A stretch of 64,000 bases of DNA from positions 1,478,640 through 1,542,639 of the forward strand of contig CANMOV010000001.1 in NCBI GenBank assembly GCA_947499565.1, in the 5' to 3' direction. Numbering within the stretch: the stretch's first letter is position 1; each line of letters opens with the position of its first letter. Source of the stretch: an uncultured Croceitalea sp. Its GTDB lineage: Bacteria > Bacteroidota > Bacteroidia > Flavobacteriales > Flavobacteriaceae. The notes under the pieces were generated by a model. The model was given only the letters and a program-made list of their open reading frames with translations. It did no database searches and was not told where the DNA came from. Positions 24,817 to 33,322 of this stretch are shown one piece after another. The translations under genes were made by a program, and so were the position numbers.

Positions 24817-25011
24817 ATGAAAGAGATTATGGTAAATCTATTTTCACAAAATTTGATAAAAGGATTTAAACCGCATCCAACAGCTTTCTTTGCCAAAATG
24901 ATTTCTCATGAGTCTCATCATCGGGGACAAATAATGGCGACAATTACAAGAAATGGATTCAAAATAAATAAATCAGTGAACTTTGGATTGTGGTCTTGGC
25001 ATACGAAATGA
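24817..25011 (+). pseudogene. C-terminal remnant of a DinB-family protein
   Basis: The 64-codon frame carries GFKPHPTAFFAKMISHESHH followed by RGQIMATITRNGFKI, the third helix and the metal-binding HExxHHRGQ part of DinB/YfiT-like four-helix proteins (normally 150-170 aa). The N-terminal two-thirds are missing; the frame stays open upstream for about 13 codons and then enters the alpha/beta hydrolase gene. A start at 24817 would give only the last helices, so a functional protein is unlikely. Confidence 0.7.
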
Positions 25012-25117
25012 TATAGCGGTTTAAATAAACCTTTAAGGTATTACTTAAAATTCTTTCGAATTAAGTTGCAACGCTAGAGAAAAGAATCAGTCCTTAGTTT
25101 AAAATCAACACACTAAA

Positions 25118-26002
25118 ATGAAAAAAATAGCTATACTTATTTTCATGACGATTGCAATATTTAGTTGTAAATCTGTAAGAAAACCCACTGAATTAAAGAA
25201 ATTAGGCTCGAGAGGTTGGCATACTACAGTTGCCCCAGTCGCAGAGTTTGACCCTAGACATAAGTCTGTTGAAATATGGACGCCCAAACAGGTGAAAAAC
25301 CCACCTGTTGTCATATATGCTCATGGTGGTGCAGGTTTTAGAGAAGATGACCGAGCTCGAATTGATATGTTACAACGAAACGGTTTTGCAACTATCTCCT
25401 TTGACTCTTATGAAATGAATGGACTGGATTGGAACTTTGTAACCAGGAGAGTTACAAACAACGGTAAGCAGAATCTAATCTGGGGAGTATTTGAAGGAGC
25501 TCTTAAATACGCTTTAAAAGAAAATAAAAGATGGGATGTTAACAATATCTTTTTATATGGAGCATCAAATGGTGGGCGCACAGTATTGTATGCCGGGAAT
25601 GAACTCCCTATTAAGAATATACGTGGTATAATCTCCGAAGCTCCCGCAGCAACTGGTTATGCTCTGGGAGACTTGAATATCCCAACCATAGTTCTTTACG
25701 GTGCAAAGGATAACTGGGCTGGTAAATCAGAAACAGATTATGTTTGGACAAGAACTTACCCTAACTCTCCTATATCCGTGGAAGATTGGTTAAAATCCCA
25801 ACAAGAAAAATCTCATCACATTAAATTCATTTTCTATGAAAATGCGGGACATTTATTATTTGAAGGTCCATTAGAAAAGGTTACTGTGAAAAGAGGGGAT
25901 AAAATTGCATTTACTGCTTATCAAGGAGCAAGTGATGAAGCTTTAAAACGTTACGAAAATGATGTCATAACTTTTATCAACGATAATATAGAAAAGAGGT
26001 AA
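25118..26002 (+). CDS. Alpha/beta hydrolase lipoprotein (dienelactone-hydrolase-like)
   Basis: A 294-aa lipoprotein (leader MKKIAILIFMTIAIFSC, C17). Hydrolase features are PPVVIYAHGGAGFREDDRAR (oxyanion loop, about 67-86), nucleophile GASNGGR (about 149-155, S151), acid in VLYGAKDNW and a late His in ENAGHLLFEG (about 249-258). The DLH-like order and exported location suggest hydrolysis of an ester or peptide in the envelope. It is a single gene with its own 106-nt leader region. Confidence 0.8.
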   Translation: MKKIAILIFMTIAIFSCKSVRKPTELKKLGSRGWHTTVAPVAEFDPRHKSVEIWTPKQVKNPPVVIYAHGGAGFREDDRARIDMLQRNGFATISFDSYEMNGLDWNFVTRRVTNNGKQNLIWGVFEGALKYALKENKRWDVNNIFLYGASNGGRTVLYAGNELPIKNIRGIISEAPAATGYALGDLNIPTIVLYGAKDNWAGKSETDYVWTRTYPNSPISVEDWLKSQQEKSHHIKFIFYENAGHLLFEGPLEKVTVKRGDKIAFTAYQGASDEALKRYENDVITFINDNIEKR

Positions 26003-26100
26003 AGCTCTTATAAAACAATAATCCAAATGTGATACTCAGCTTTGAATATTGCCAACCTAGCCTATGTAGAATTGGTTGTTCTTTTTTGTTTATAAATAAC

Positions 26101-26316
26101 TTATTCGGTTAAATACTCTTTTTCAAATTGATGTATTGCTCCATTACCTTCAGCAGATTCAAATAAATCATATATCCATGTGTGTTTTGATTCTTGAGTA
26201 ATTTCCATAAAGGATTTGAGCAGGTCCTTGGTTGTGGCATATCGCTTTGTTTCCAACCTTAAATACCCATCATAGCTACTCCATTTTTTTATAAAGTTCT
26301 GCAATGCTTGATTCAC
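26101..26316 (-). CDS. Short hypothetical protein
   Basis: A 71-aa frame from a GTG start, 6 nt after the stop of the 390-aa protein gene on the same strand. It is predicted helical with many charged residues (NQALQNFIKKWSSYDGYLRL, EYLTE at the end). Codon use looks like a real gene and the spacing suggests translational coupling. No family recognised. Confidence 0.5.
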   Translation of the reverse strand: MNQALQNFIKKWSSYDGYLRLETKRYATTKDLLKSFMEITQESKHTWIYDLFESAEGNGAIHQFEKEYLTE

Positions 26317-26322
26317 AGTTTT

Positions 26323-27495
26323 TTAATTATTTTTTGATGGCGCAAAATGATTACTACCTATAATAAAGTGCTTATTGTCTTTTGGATACAACCCAAAAAA
26401 GAATGATTCTGTAACTCCATTATTATAGGTAAGAGTAATTGTATTGTCATCTATTTTATAATTCCCTGAAGAATTTGACTTCGCAAATATTGGTTTCCAT
26501 ACAGTATTGCCGCCTTTAACTGTCTTCCATGCAAACCTTCCCTGTCTATCAAAATAGACAGTGCTAGCATTGATTACTGTTGAACCTCCAAAAGCGTCCA
26601 GAGAATTAAATTTACCCATTAGTTTAAAGTCATTTGAAGCTGGCCTTACTTTGTGCCATTTTTTCCAACTAACTATTTTTCCATTTTTACTTCTAGTAAC
26701 TTGTATTATATTTCCTTTTTTACGCCACTTATCCCAGTTGTTCGGTTTATCTTTTTTAGATTCGTTGATATTAAATGATTCTAGGGGTTTAGACGGATTG
26801 GTAAAAACATCACCATTTTCAAAGAGAATGGAAACTTTATTTGTTATATAAACACCATTCAATCCATAAGAGGTTACCGTTCTCAATATAATGTCATAAA
26901 TCTTAGGGTTGGTCTTTGTAGATGAAGTAGTTTTATCTTGATTGTCCGTAACAGCTCTGTTGTCTTTTTTCACTCCAGTGATGCGAACTTTATCTGACTC
27001 AATAAGATTATTAACTAATTCCTTTGCAGTTTTAGAGTCAACCTTCCCCGAGTTTGACATTTGAGCAATCCACATTGTCTTAAGAATTAAGGCATCATAT
27101 TTCAGTTGTTTTTCTTCATTTGTTAGGTTTATATCCCGATTATTACTTTGGTAGAACTTAAATATTGTCTGGAGCTCACCATCGGTATGTACTTTCCCTT
27201 CTAGAATTTCCTCACATATCACTTTAAAAAAAGTTGTGATAGTTGCTAGGTCATAAGCATTGTACCCTTTGGCACTTGCAAGCCTTTCATATTCCTTGAA
27301 ATACGCATCTGATTGAAATATTTTGCTATATAGATATTGCTCTCTTGATGGAGTTTGAGGTTTTAATTCTTGCCAAGTTTGCTGTCGAATGATTTCTCTT
27401 AAGGAAAATTCAGGCGAATAAGTCACTTGTGAAAATATAACTGTACTATACAGTGATACCAAAACTATAATTATATGGCGATATTTGGTTCTCAT
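26323..27495 (-). CDS. Exported protein of unknown function
   Basis: A 390-aa protein with a signal peptide (IIIVLVSLYSTVIFSQ). The N-terminal half (about 30-170) is helical, including ATITTFFKVICEEIL and SKTAKELVNNLIES. A Thr/Lys-rich linker (about 180-195) leads to a C-terminal beta-rich half with Trp/Lys repeats (NNWDKWRKKGNIIQV, IVSWKKWHKV) and ending FIIGSNHFAPS. The two-part layout with a C-terminal lipid- or ligand-binding-like barrel is an inference; no family is recognised. Confidence 0.6.
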   Translation of the reverse strand: MRTKYRHIIIVLVSLYSTVIFSQVTYSPEFSLREIIRQQTWQELKPQTPSREQYLYSKIFQSDAYFKEYERLASAKGYNAYDLATITTFFKVICEEILEGKVHTDGELQTIFKFYQSNNRDINLTNEEKQLKYDALILKTMWIAQMSNSGKVDSKTAKELVNNLIESDKVRITGVKKDNRAVTDNQDKTTSSTKTNPKIYDIILRTVTSYGLNGVYITNKVSILFENGDVFTNPSKPLESFNINESKKDKPNNWDKWRKKGNIIQVTRSKNGKIVSWKKWHKVRPASNDFKLMGKFNSLDAFGGSTVINASTVYFDRQGRFAWKTVKGGNTVWKPIFAKSNSSGNYKIDDNTITLTYNNGVTESFFFGLYPKDNKHFIIGSNHFAPSKNN

Positions 27496-27569
27496 TTATA
27501 CTCAAATTTTTCAGATGAATCAAAAGGCGATTAAAGCACTTTAAAAGTAAATGTTTCTGCGTTGAAAGA

Positions 27570-27585
27570 GTTGTATAATCTGGCT
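27570..27585 (-). repeat. Recurrent island motif, copy D (degenerate)
   Basis: Minus strand AGCCAGATTATACAAC, 13 of 16 positions as in copies A and B, 74 nt upstream of the 390-aa protein gene. Confidence 0.4.
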
Positions 27586-27630
27586 CTACATATTTGGATA
27601 AAAAAATTGGTGTCAGTTTCTTTACTAAGT

Positions 27631-28308
27631 TTATAAAGCCTTAAGATTCTGTTTATATGTTCGTCCAATTGGAATTACCTTCTTTCCTATATAAATTCGA
27701 TTTCCTTCAATAGCAGTTACCATATCTTTATTGATTATAAACGAATTATGAATCCTCAAAAATTGTTCAGATAGTGCTGACTGCATATCAGATATACCCC
27801 TTAATGTAAGTAGGTTTCCAGTTTTAATAACTACTTTACAATAGTTACCTTGGGCTTCAATAAACAAGATTTCCGATAATTTTACACGATGTCTTTTCTT
27901 GTCTACTTTAATTTCAATAAAGTCAGATAAAACATCTGTAGGTTTGGTTATGTTTTCCTTAAGTTCCAAAACTGTATTAACTGCCTTGAGAAAACGCGAA
28001 AATGTAAATGGCTTCAATAAATAATCTGATACTTGAAATTCGTAGCCTTCCAAGGCAAATTCCCTATAGGCAGTGGTGACAATAATTTTTGGTGGGTTTT
28101 TGAGCGTTTTCAGCATTTCAAAACCTGTGAGTTTTGGCATATTAATGTCTAGAAACAATAAATCTATTTTCTTTTTTTGTAATAAATCAATAGCCTGAAA
28201 AGCATCATAGCAGTTATCCACTTTTTGCAAGCTTATAATTTCTTTTGCAAACTCTTCAATAATACTGTGAGCAATTGGTTCGTCATCTATGATGGCATAT
28301 TTTATCAT
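27631..28308 (-). CDS. LytTR-type response regulator
   Basis: A 225-aa protein. The receiver domain (1-115) has acidic pocket D8-D9, phospho-acceptor D54 in LLFLDINMPKLTG, T in VTTAY and K in LLKPF. The LytTR DNA-binding domain (about 125-225) has IEIKVDKKRHRVKLSEILFI, EAQGNYCKV and the FLRIHNSFIINKDMV segment. It pairs with the overlapping histidine kinase gene just upstream. The target genes are unknown, but the divergent beta-lactamase-family gene is a candidate. Confidence 0.92.
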   Translation of the reverse strand: MIKYAIIDDEPIAHSIIEEFAKEIISLQKVDNCYDAFQAIDLLQKKKIDLLFLDINMPKLTGFEMLKTLKNPPKIIVTTAYREFALEGYEFQVSDYLLKPFTFSRFLKAVNTVLELKENITKPTDVLSDFIEIKVDKKRHRVKLSEILFIEAQGNYCKVVIKTGNLLTLRGISDMQSALSEQFLRIHNSFIINKDMVTAIEGNRIYIGKKVIPIGRTYKQNLKAL

Positions 28309-29105
28309 TCGGTCAATAATGTAACTTTAGCGTGATATATATTTTTATCATCTCCCAAAACCAAACTGTGTTTTTTGGGATATAAATGTTGCAGTCTTTT
28401 CCCTAGGTTTTTCAAACCTAATCCCCCTGGTATTTCAGGTTTCGATTCAAAATTATTGATAACTTCAAAAGTAACCCTACATTCTTTTTGAACTATATCA
28501 ATATGAACAAAAGCGTCTTCCGTAAGGCTTTCAATACCATGCTTAAACGCATTTTCAACTAACATAATAAATAGTAGTGGAGCAACTAATATCGATTCAT
28601 CTTCTACATCTGTTTTGAATTGTATATCAACATTTTTCTGGTATCTTATTTTTTGGATGTCAATATATTCCTCAAGATAGTTGATTTCACTTTTCAGGGA
28701 TGTCTGGTTCTTTTCTCCCACATAGATGGTGTATCGCATTATTTCAGATAGTTTTTGGATAGCCTCTGGCGTCTTGTCTGATTTGGCTATGGCGAGTCCA
28801 TATAAATTATTCAGTGTATTGAAAAAGAAATGTGGGTCAATCTTGCTTTTTAACAAACTCAATTCAGCCTCTAATTTTTCATTTTTCAGCAGTCTATAAC
28901 TGCGTATTAATTTGAAAATCCAGGAAACTAATAAATAGCCAATTACGGCAAAAAACAGCACTTGAAAAATCAAAAAGTAAGTTTCGTAAACTGTCTCTGA
29001 TGAACTTTCCAGTAATTGTTTATAGTGAACCATACCGATGCTCGCACCTACTAATAGTATGATTACTACGAAATAAGACAGATATTTCTTTTCTACTGAA
29101 ACCAT
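28305..29105 (-). CDS. LytS/YpdA-family sensor histidine kinase
   Basis: A 266-aa protein with two N-terminal membrane spans (about 9-27 and 43-65) and a short periplasmic loop, then a coiled helix leading to the His_kinase domain: H92 in IDPHFFFNTLNNLYGLA and N-box LVENAFKHGIES (about 183-194), with ATP lid GGLGLKNLGKRLQHLY. The lack of a large sensor domain suggests it reads membrane state or a partner protein. Its stop overlaps the response regulator start by 4 nt (coupled translation). Confidence 0.9.
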   Translation of the reverse strand: MVSVEKKYLSYFVVIILLVGASIGMVHYKQLLESSSETVYETYFLIFQVLFFAVIGYLLVSWIFKLIRSYRLLKNEKLEAELSLLKSKIDPHFFFNTLNNLYGLAIAKSDKTPEAIQKLSEIMRYTIYVGEKNQTSLKSEINYLEEYIDIQKIRYQKNVDIQFKTDVEDESILVAPLLFIMLVENAFKHGIESLTEDAFVHIDIVQKECRVTFEVINNFESKPEIPGGLGLKNLGKRLQHLYPKKHSLVLGDDKNIYHAKVTLLTE

Positions 29106-29310
29106 AGTACAAAGGTATTTGAATAAAAAACTGATTACAATTTATTTGACGGATTGCTGATTTTTCCATATAACCCACATTAAATCCTGAACAAGTGGTA
29201 TTTATCACTAAGAGAGTGTTTATTATAGTATTACATAGGTCATCAATCAATTTTTTTATTTAATGACCCTTTATAAAACTAAGTTTACCCCAACTTTAAA
29301 ATACTATGTA

Positions 29311-30435
29311 ATGAAAACCTTGACATCAATACTATTGCTTGCTTTACTATGGGTCAATACAAGTTTAATAGCGCAATCACCAACAACTAAAAAAACGAAA
29401 TCCATTGACCAACTAATGGATACTAAAATTCCGTCCTTAATTGAAGAAAATAATGTGCCAGGAATTGCTGTTGCCATTCTTGAAGGCGGTAAGATTATTT
29501 ATCAAAAGGGATATGGCTATGCCGATAAATCAAATAAAGTCAAGATGACCACAACTACCGGGTTCAATATCGGCTCTATTTCAAAATTGTTTACTGCTTG
29601 GGGAGTTATGAATTTAGTTGAAGATGGCAAACTTGAACTTGATGTGCCTATAGAAAGCTACCTAACACGATGGAAATTGCCTAAATCTGAATTTGACCAC
29701 AGCAAAGTTACGATAAGGTCAATATTAAGCCATAGCGCAGGATTATCTGTACATGGATATCCGGGTTTTCATCCTGATTCCAAATTACCAACTTTAGAAG
29801 CATCATTAAATGGAGAGAATGGACCTATGAGAGAAAATGAAGCCGTAAAGGTTATTCTAGAACCGCAAACTCAGTTTAAATATTCAGGTGGTGGTTATAC
29901 CATTTTGCAGCTTGTTATCGAAGAAGTAACAGGACAAAAATTTGAAAATTATATGCGAAAGAGCGTTTTCGAACCACTTCATATATATAATACTAGTTTT
30001 ATCATTGATGATGGAATAAAGAAAAATTCAGCAAAACCTTATGACAAGGAGGCTAACGAAATTTATTTGGAACGATTTACTGCAAAGGCAGCAGCTGGTC
30101 TCCAAACAACTCTTGACGATATGTCCACTTTCGCAAAAGCACAATTCTGGGAAAATATAGTTTTAAATCAAGAGACTATTCAAGAAATGACACAAATTAT
30201 CCCAATAACCAAAACGAAGAGAAGTGCCTATGGTTTGGGCTATGCCACATATAATTTTGGACCTATTAAAGTTACAGGTCATGCAGGCACTAATACAGGT
30301 TGGGAAGCTGGCTTTATGATGGACTTTGAGAAAAAGGACGGAATTATCATTCTCGCAAACAGCTCTAATGGTAAAAAAGTTGCTATTAATACATTACAAA
30401 CTTGGGCCAAATGGCGTATGACTCAACAAAAATAA
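29311..30435 (+). CDS. Beta-lactamase-family serine hydrolase (class C/PBP-like)
   Basis: A 374-aa protein from ATG at 29311; the upstream in-frame ATG at 29263 gives an unnatural leader. A signal peptide (MKTLTSILLLALLWVNTSLI, AQ) precedes the serine-hydrolase fold: S89-I-S-K92 (SxxK), YSGGGY (YxN-like, about 199-204) and HAGTNTGW as the third motif. Such enzymes are peptidases or esterases rather than resistance beta-lactamases in most Bacteroidota. It is followed after 4 nt by an M28 peptidase gene and diverges from the LytS/LytTR pair. Confidence 0.85.
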   Translation: MKTLTSILLLALLWVNTSLIAQSPTTKKTKSIDQLMDTKIPSLIEENNVPGIAVAILEGGKIIYQKGYGYADKSNKVKMTTTTGFNIGSISKLFTAWGVMNLVEDGKLELDVPIESYLTRWKLPKSEFDHSKVTIRSILSHSAGLSVHGYPGFHPDSKLPTLEASLNGENGPMRENEAVKVILEPQTQFKYSGGGYTILQLVIEEVTGQKFENYMRKSVFEPLHIYNTSFIIDDGIKKNSAKPYDKEANEIYLERFTAKAAAGLQTTLDDMSTFAKAQFWENIVLNQETIQEMTQIIPITKTKRSAYGLGYATYNFGPIKVTGHAGTNTGWEAGFMMDFEKKDGIIILANSSNGKKVAINTLQTWAKWRMTQQK

Positions 30436-30439
30436 GTCC

Positions 30440-31342
30440 ATGCTTAAAACTATCATCACTTGCTATTTACTACTCTCAATTTCATTTGGTATCGCGCAAG
30501 AAAAAGACACTTCTATAAGTATTATAAATTATCAAAAAGAGGTCATAGCAAAATTGACAGGTAAAAATACCATTTCAAAAAATCGCTTTTTGAGGCAAAG
30601 AGCAAGCTATGAAGAACGTTTTCTATCCGCTGAATATTTGGCAAGCGAGCTCAAAAGGTCTGGATGGTCATTCGAATTGCAAAAGTACCGAACTCCTCAG
30701 AGTAATTATTTTTTGGATTTGTTTTTCAATCCCAATAAGGGTATCAACGTAGTTGGAAAGCTTTTAGCTTCAAAACCAACAAAGAAATATCTTATACTTG
30801 GTGCTCATTACGATTCTGAAAGAAATTCTCCCGGTGCAGTAGACAATGCAAGTGGTGTGGCTTTGTGTCTGGCTCTTGCAAAAGAGTTACAACAATTTAA
30901 ACACAGGCAATACAATATTATTATTGCCTTTTTTGACCAGGAAGAGGATGATGAAGTGGGTAGCAACGTATTTGTAGAAAAGATTCAAAATGAAAATTTT
31001 GAAGTGCATTCTGTACATATATTTGATTTGATAGGTTATGATTCAGACAATGACTTTGCTTTAACACTGCAATCACCTGCACCTCTTTTGGAGGATGTCT
31101 ATTTAAGAAAGGCTAAGGAAGAAAACATCTCTATTCAAATTATTGGCGGAGCTGCATCAGACAACAAACCTTTTCTAGAGGCAAAGTATGCAACTATTCA
31201 TCCCTTTGAGGAACTTGATGACAGAACACCATATTATCACAGTCCGCAAGATAGCTATGAAACTGTCAATTTTGAATTTTTGGCTAATACCACTCAATAT
31301 ATTGGAAATGTGCTGTCAGAAATTATCGAAAATAATGAATGA
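30440..31342 (+). CDS. M28 family zinc aminopeptidase, exported
   Basis: A 300-aa protein with a signal peptide (MLKTIITCYLLLSISFGIAQ). Zinc-site residues are H123 (GAHYDS), D135 (GAVDNASG), E168/E169 (DQEEDD, catalytic and ligand) and later Asp and His (FDLIGYDSD; TPYYHSPQDSY). It would release N-terminal residues from peptides outside the cytoplasm. It is coupled with the preceding serine hydrolase and the following membrane protein. Confidence 0.88.
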   Translation: MLKTIITCYLLLSISFGIAQEKDTSISIINYQKEVIAKLTGKNTISKNRFLRQRASYEERFLSAEYLASELKRSGWSFELQKYRTPQSNYFLDLFFNPNKGINVVGKLLASKPTKKYLILGAHYDSERNSPGAVDNASGVALCLALAKELQQFKHRQYNIIIAFFDQEEDDEVGSNVFVEKIQNENFEVHSVHIFDLIGYDSDNDFALTLQSPAPLLEDVYLRKAKEENISIQIIGGAASDNKPFLEAKYATIHPFEELDDRTPYYHSPQDSYETVNFEFLANTTQYIGNVLSEIIENNE

Positions 31343-31721
31343 GATGAATAAAGATAGATTTAAAAATAACCAAGCTGTTTTATTAGTTAGCTTTTTGCCA
31401 CTATTGATTCATGTCATACGACACCTGATGACATATTCCTATTTTCCTTTATTGTTTACATTATTATTGGTAATTGTGTTTACTATTCTTTGGAAACTGA
31501 GAATTATTACTTCAGCTCTTCTTGTTAAAATTTGGTCTATAGTATTAATAGGATATGGGATAATTCGTTTGGTTCTATCTGTATTGGTTTTACTTACCGG
31601 TAATAGCGTTCCATCCGACGTTTATTTTCAAATTGATATTTGGTATTTTTCCATGTCAGTGTTTGTGTTATTTTCTGGTATTTGGATTTTTCGAAGAAAG
31701 AAATCTGAATTTTATATATAA
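31335..31721 (+). CDS. Small four-span membrane protein
   Basis: About 128 aa from ATG at 31335, overlapping the M28 gene by 8 bp; ATG 31344 is the alternative. A longer frame reaching 31188 lies inside the M28 gene and is rejected. Four hydrophobic spans are visible: AVLLVSFLPLLIHVIRHLM, FPLLFTLLLVIVFTILW, SIVLIGYGIIRLVLSVLVLL and WYFSMSVFVLFSGIWIF, followed by a basic tail RRKKSEF. No family recognised; probably cotranscribed with the two hydrolases. Confidence 0.65.
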   Translation: MNEMNKDRFKNNQAVLLVSFLPLLIHVIRHLMTYSYFPLLFTLLLVIVFTILWKLRIITSALLVKIWSIVLIGYGIIRLVLSVLVLLTGNSVPSDVYFQIDIWYFSMSVFVLFSGIWIFRRKKSEFYI

Positions 31722-31936
31722 CCCTAAATTCAAAACCTATATCGCGAAGCTTAAAATGGAAGGGAGTGGAGTTACATGCTAATTTAATTCTGGCTGTTTT
31801 ATAGGTATTTATTATACCTTTGATTGAGATTAAAGTTCATTTCTAAACAATCTAATTCAATAAAAAAGGTAGTTATTTGACTACCTCGATAAATTTGACA
31901 TCTTAGAATACTTAAAAATAAAGGCACTTACAAGAT
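31722..31936. other. Island right-end noncoding region
   Basis: No gene is seen. A hairpin AGGTAGT - TATTTG - ACTACCT at 31867-31886 is followed on the minus strand by TTTTTTA and would act as a terminator for leftward transcription. The stretch AATTCTGGCTGTTTTATAGG near 31784-31805 loosely resembles the island 16-bp motif. Confidence 0.4.
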
Positions 31937-32079
31937 AGGTTTGAATCCTGTCGAGGTCATGAATAAATTAAAAGCAAGCTAAAACAAATAGCTTGCTTTT
32001 TTGTTTTAGAAGGATTTTGATTTTCAAAGCGGAGCTTTGTCAGGAAGGACGAAGTCAATCCTGTCGAGATCACTTAAAG
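31937..32079 (+). repeat. Right copy of 143-bp direct repeat (putative att site)
   Basis: It is 140/143 identical to 14163-14305. It begins with the last 23 bases of tRNA-Arg (T-arm 3' part and acceptor 3' strand) but no 5' tRNA half precedes it, so it is a tRNA fragment, not a gene. The terminator hairpin (31971-32002) is perfect here because G is replaced by A. The internal 17-bp tRNA-end repeat is present at 31945-31961 and 32057-32073, one base changed in each. Confidence 0.9.
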
Positions 32080-32417
32080 CACAAGCTCTGTATGAAAATG
32101 CAGGGTTTTGTTATTTATTGAAGTGTCAAAAAGCCAAAGACTATAGTAAGCAGAAAGAAATGACAATACTATAGCGTACCTGCGTTGTATAGATATATTT
32201 TCAGGAGGGAATTCAAAGGAACACCGAAGGTAATCTGTCGTAATCACCTAAAATGAAAAGCTCACAAAAGGTGGGCTTTCTTATTTGAATGAGCTGGAAG
32301 CTCGCTTCCAAATGGAAGCGTTTAACGCTTTTCAATATAGGTTACAATTTTTTAATCAACATCAACTGTTGATTACTAATCAAAAGTTTAATTCAAACGG
32401 TCTTTAATCTTAATCCA
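32080..32417. other. Noncoding region right of the island
   Basis: No coding frame of note. It contains a weak hairpin-plus-T (CTCTGTA...TGCAGGG, about 32084-32110), a hairpin AAAGCTCAC - AAAAG - GTGGGCTTT at 32257-32279 followed by CTTATTT (likely plus-strand terminator), and small palindromes AAGCG-TTTAA-CGCTT near 32316-32332. The string TCTGTCGTAATCACC near 32234 resembles the tRNA-end repeat and may be another eroded att-like site. Confidence 0.4.
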
Positions 32418-33191
32418 TCAAATATCTATAAGGTTACTTTTATAGGCCCGTCCAATAGGTATTTGCTCACCATTAACAAAGACTGAATTACTTTGAATTG
32501 TATCTATATACTTCCGATTTAAAATATAGGATTTGTGCACCCTTAGAAACCCTAATTCCTTATAACTCTCTTCTATACTGCGCATTGTTTGAAGAGCGAT
32601 AACATTTCTGCTCTTTGTATGCCAAACAACATATTCTTTTAAACCTTTAATATAATAAACATCGTCAATTGCTATTTTATGCGTCTGATGCCCTTCTTTG
32701 ATAGTTATAATTTTATTCTTGCTATTCTTGATGATATTTTGTTTGAGTTCCAGATGAGCACTATCCTTTTCATTATTTAGAATAATAAGTTTATATACCA
32801 GACTACAGACTAGAGCCAAAGAATAAAAGGAGGAACCTGATAAAATTTCCCAAAAATCCGTTGCAAATCTTAGCTCGAGCATCCCCTTAAAACTAGGATA
32901 TACAAATCCAAAAAGCATATCAATCAATCCAAAAGATATTGTGAAAGCAATATAAATAAGTAAGAAACTCAAAATACTATATAGGAGGTATTTTTTCTTC
33001 ATAAAAAATAGTGGAAATAATACCTTAAGATTTAAGTAAACCACAAAGATTTGAAGCCCTACAAGCACAATATTCTTTACCAAATAAAAATGTACTTCTT
33101 TGCCACCGCTCATTAAAACGGACTGAATAAACCAATATACAATCCAGAATATATAAACCTTAAATCTACTTTTAGACAAATTGAATATCAT
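32418..33191 (-). CDS. Membrane-anchored LytTR transcriptional regulator
   Basis: A 257-aa protein. The N-terminal 145 residues hold four membrane spans (about 10-28, 36-58, 68-92, 118-140). The C-terminal LytTR domain (about 160-257) includes NKIITIKEGHQTHKIAIDDV, YYIKGLKEYVVWHT and GFLRVHKSYILNRKYIDTI. There is no receiver domain, so signal sensing is probably done by the membrane part directly, and DNA binding occurs from the membrane (inference). It is divergent from the exported-protein gene at 33323. Confidence 0.85.
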   Translation of the reverse strand: MIFNLSKSRFKVYIFWIVYWFIQSVLMSGGKEVHFYLVKNIVLVGLQIFVVYLNLKVLFPLFFMKKKYLLYSILSFLLIYIAFTISFGLIDMLFGFVYPSFKGMLELRFATDFWEILSGSSFYSLALVCSLVYKLIILNNEKDSAHLELKQNIIKNSKNKIITIKEGHQTHKIAIDDVYYIKGLKEYVVWHTKSRNVIALQTMRSIEESYKELGFLRVHKSYILNRKYIDTIQSNSVFVNGEQIPIGRAYKSNLIDI

Positions 33192-33322
33192 TAAATTCTA
33201 TTAGAACCCTAATATAAAAGGTTTAGCGTAAAAATGGGTTTGTCGTTCGTATAGTTAATGATGTCGTTTGTTGATTTGGCACCTATATCTCCTAAAGACT
33301 TCCTATTTTGAAATAAAAAACA

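Larger units (their letters stand above)
14163..32079. mobile_element. Decayed tRNA-Arg-linked genomic island (about 17.9 kb)
   Basis: The segment is bounded by two near-identical 143-bp repeats that include the 3' end of tRNA-Arg. Inside, the first gene is a broken rteC, a regulator of Bacteroidota conjugative transposons. The rest are unrelated accessory genes, with two further damaged genes (GNAT, DinB). No tyrosine recombinase, mobilisation or conjugation gene is visible, so it is probably immobile. An old segmental duplication near the tRNA is the main alternative explanation. Confidence 0.7.

Noticed and set aside
29311-30435. True beta-lactamase controlled by the BlaI/M56 pair at 10.0 kb
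   Set aside because: It is 17 kb away, inside the island, next to its own LytS/LytTR genes; its motifs fit general serine hydrolases.
31188-31334. Longer start for the small membrane protein after the M28 peptidase
   Set aside because: This part lies wholly inside the M28 gene in another frame and has no membrane-protein character.
31937-31959. Second tRNA-Arg gene
   Set aside because: Only the 3' T-arm and acceptor strand are present; D-arm and anticodon arm are missing.
14163-32079. Complete integrative and conjugative element or prophage
   Set aside because: No integrase, relaxase, VirB4/VirD4, Tra or phage structural genes occur between the repeats.
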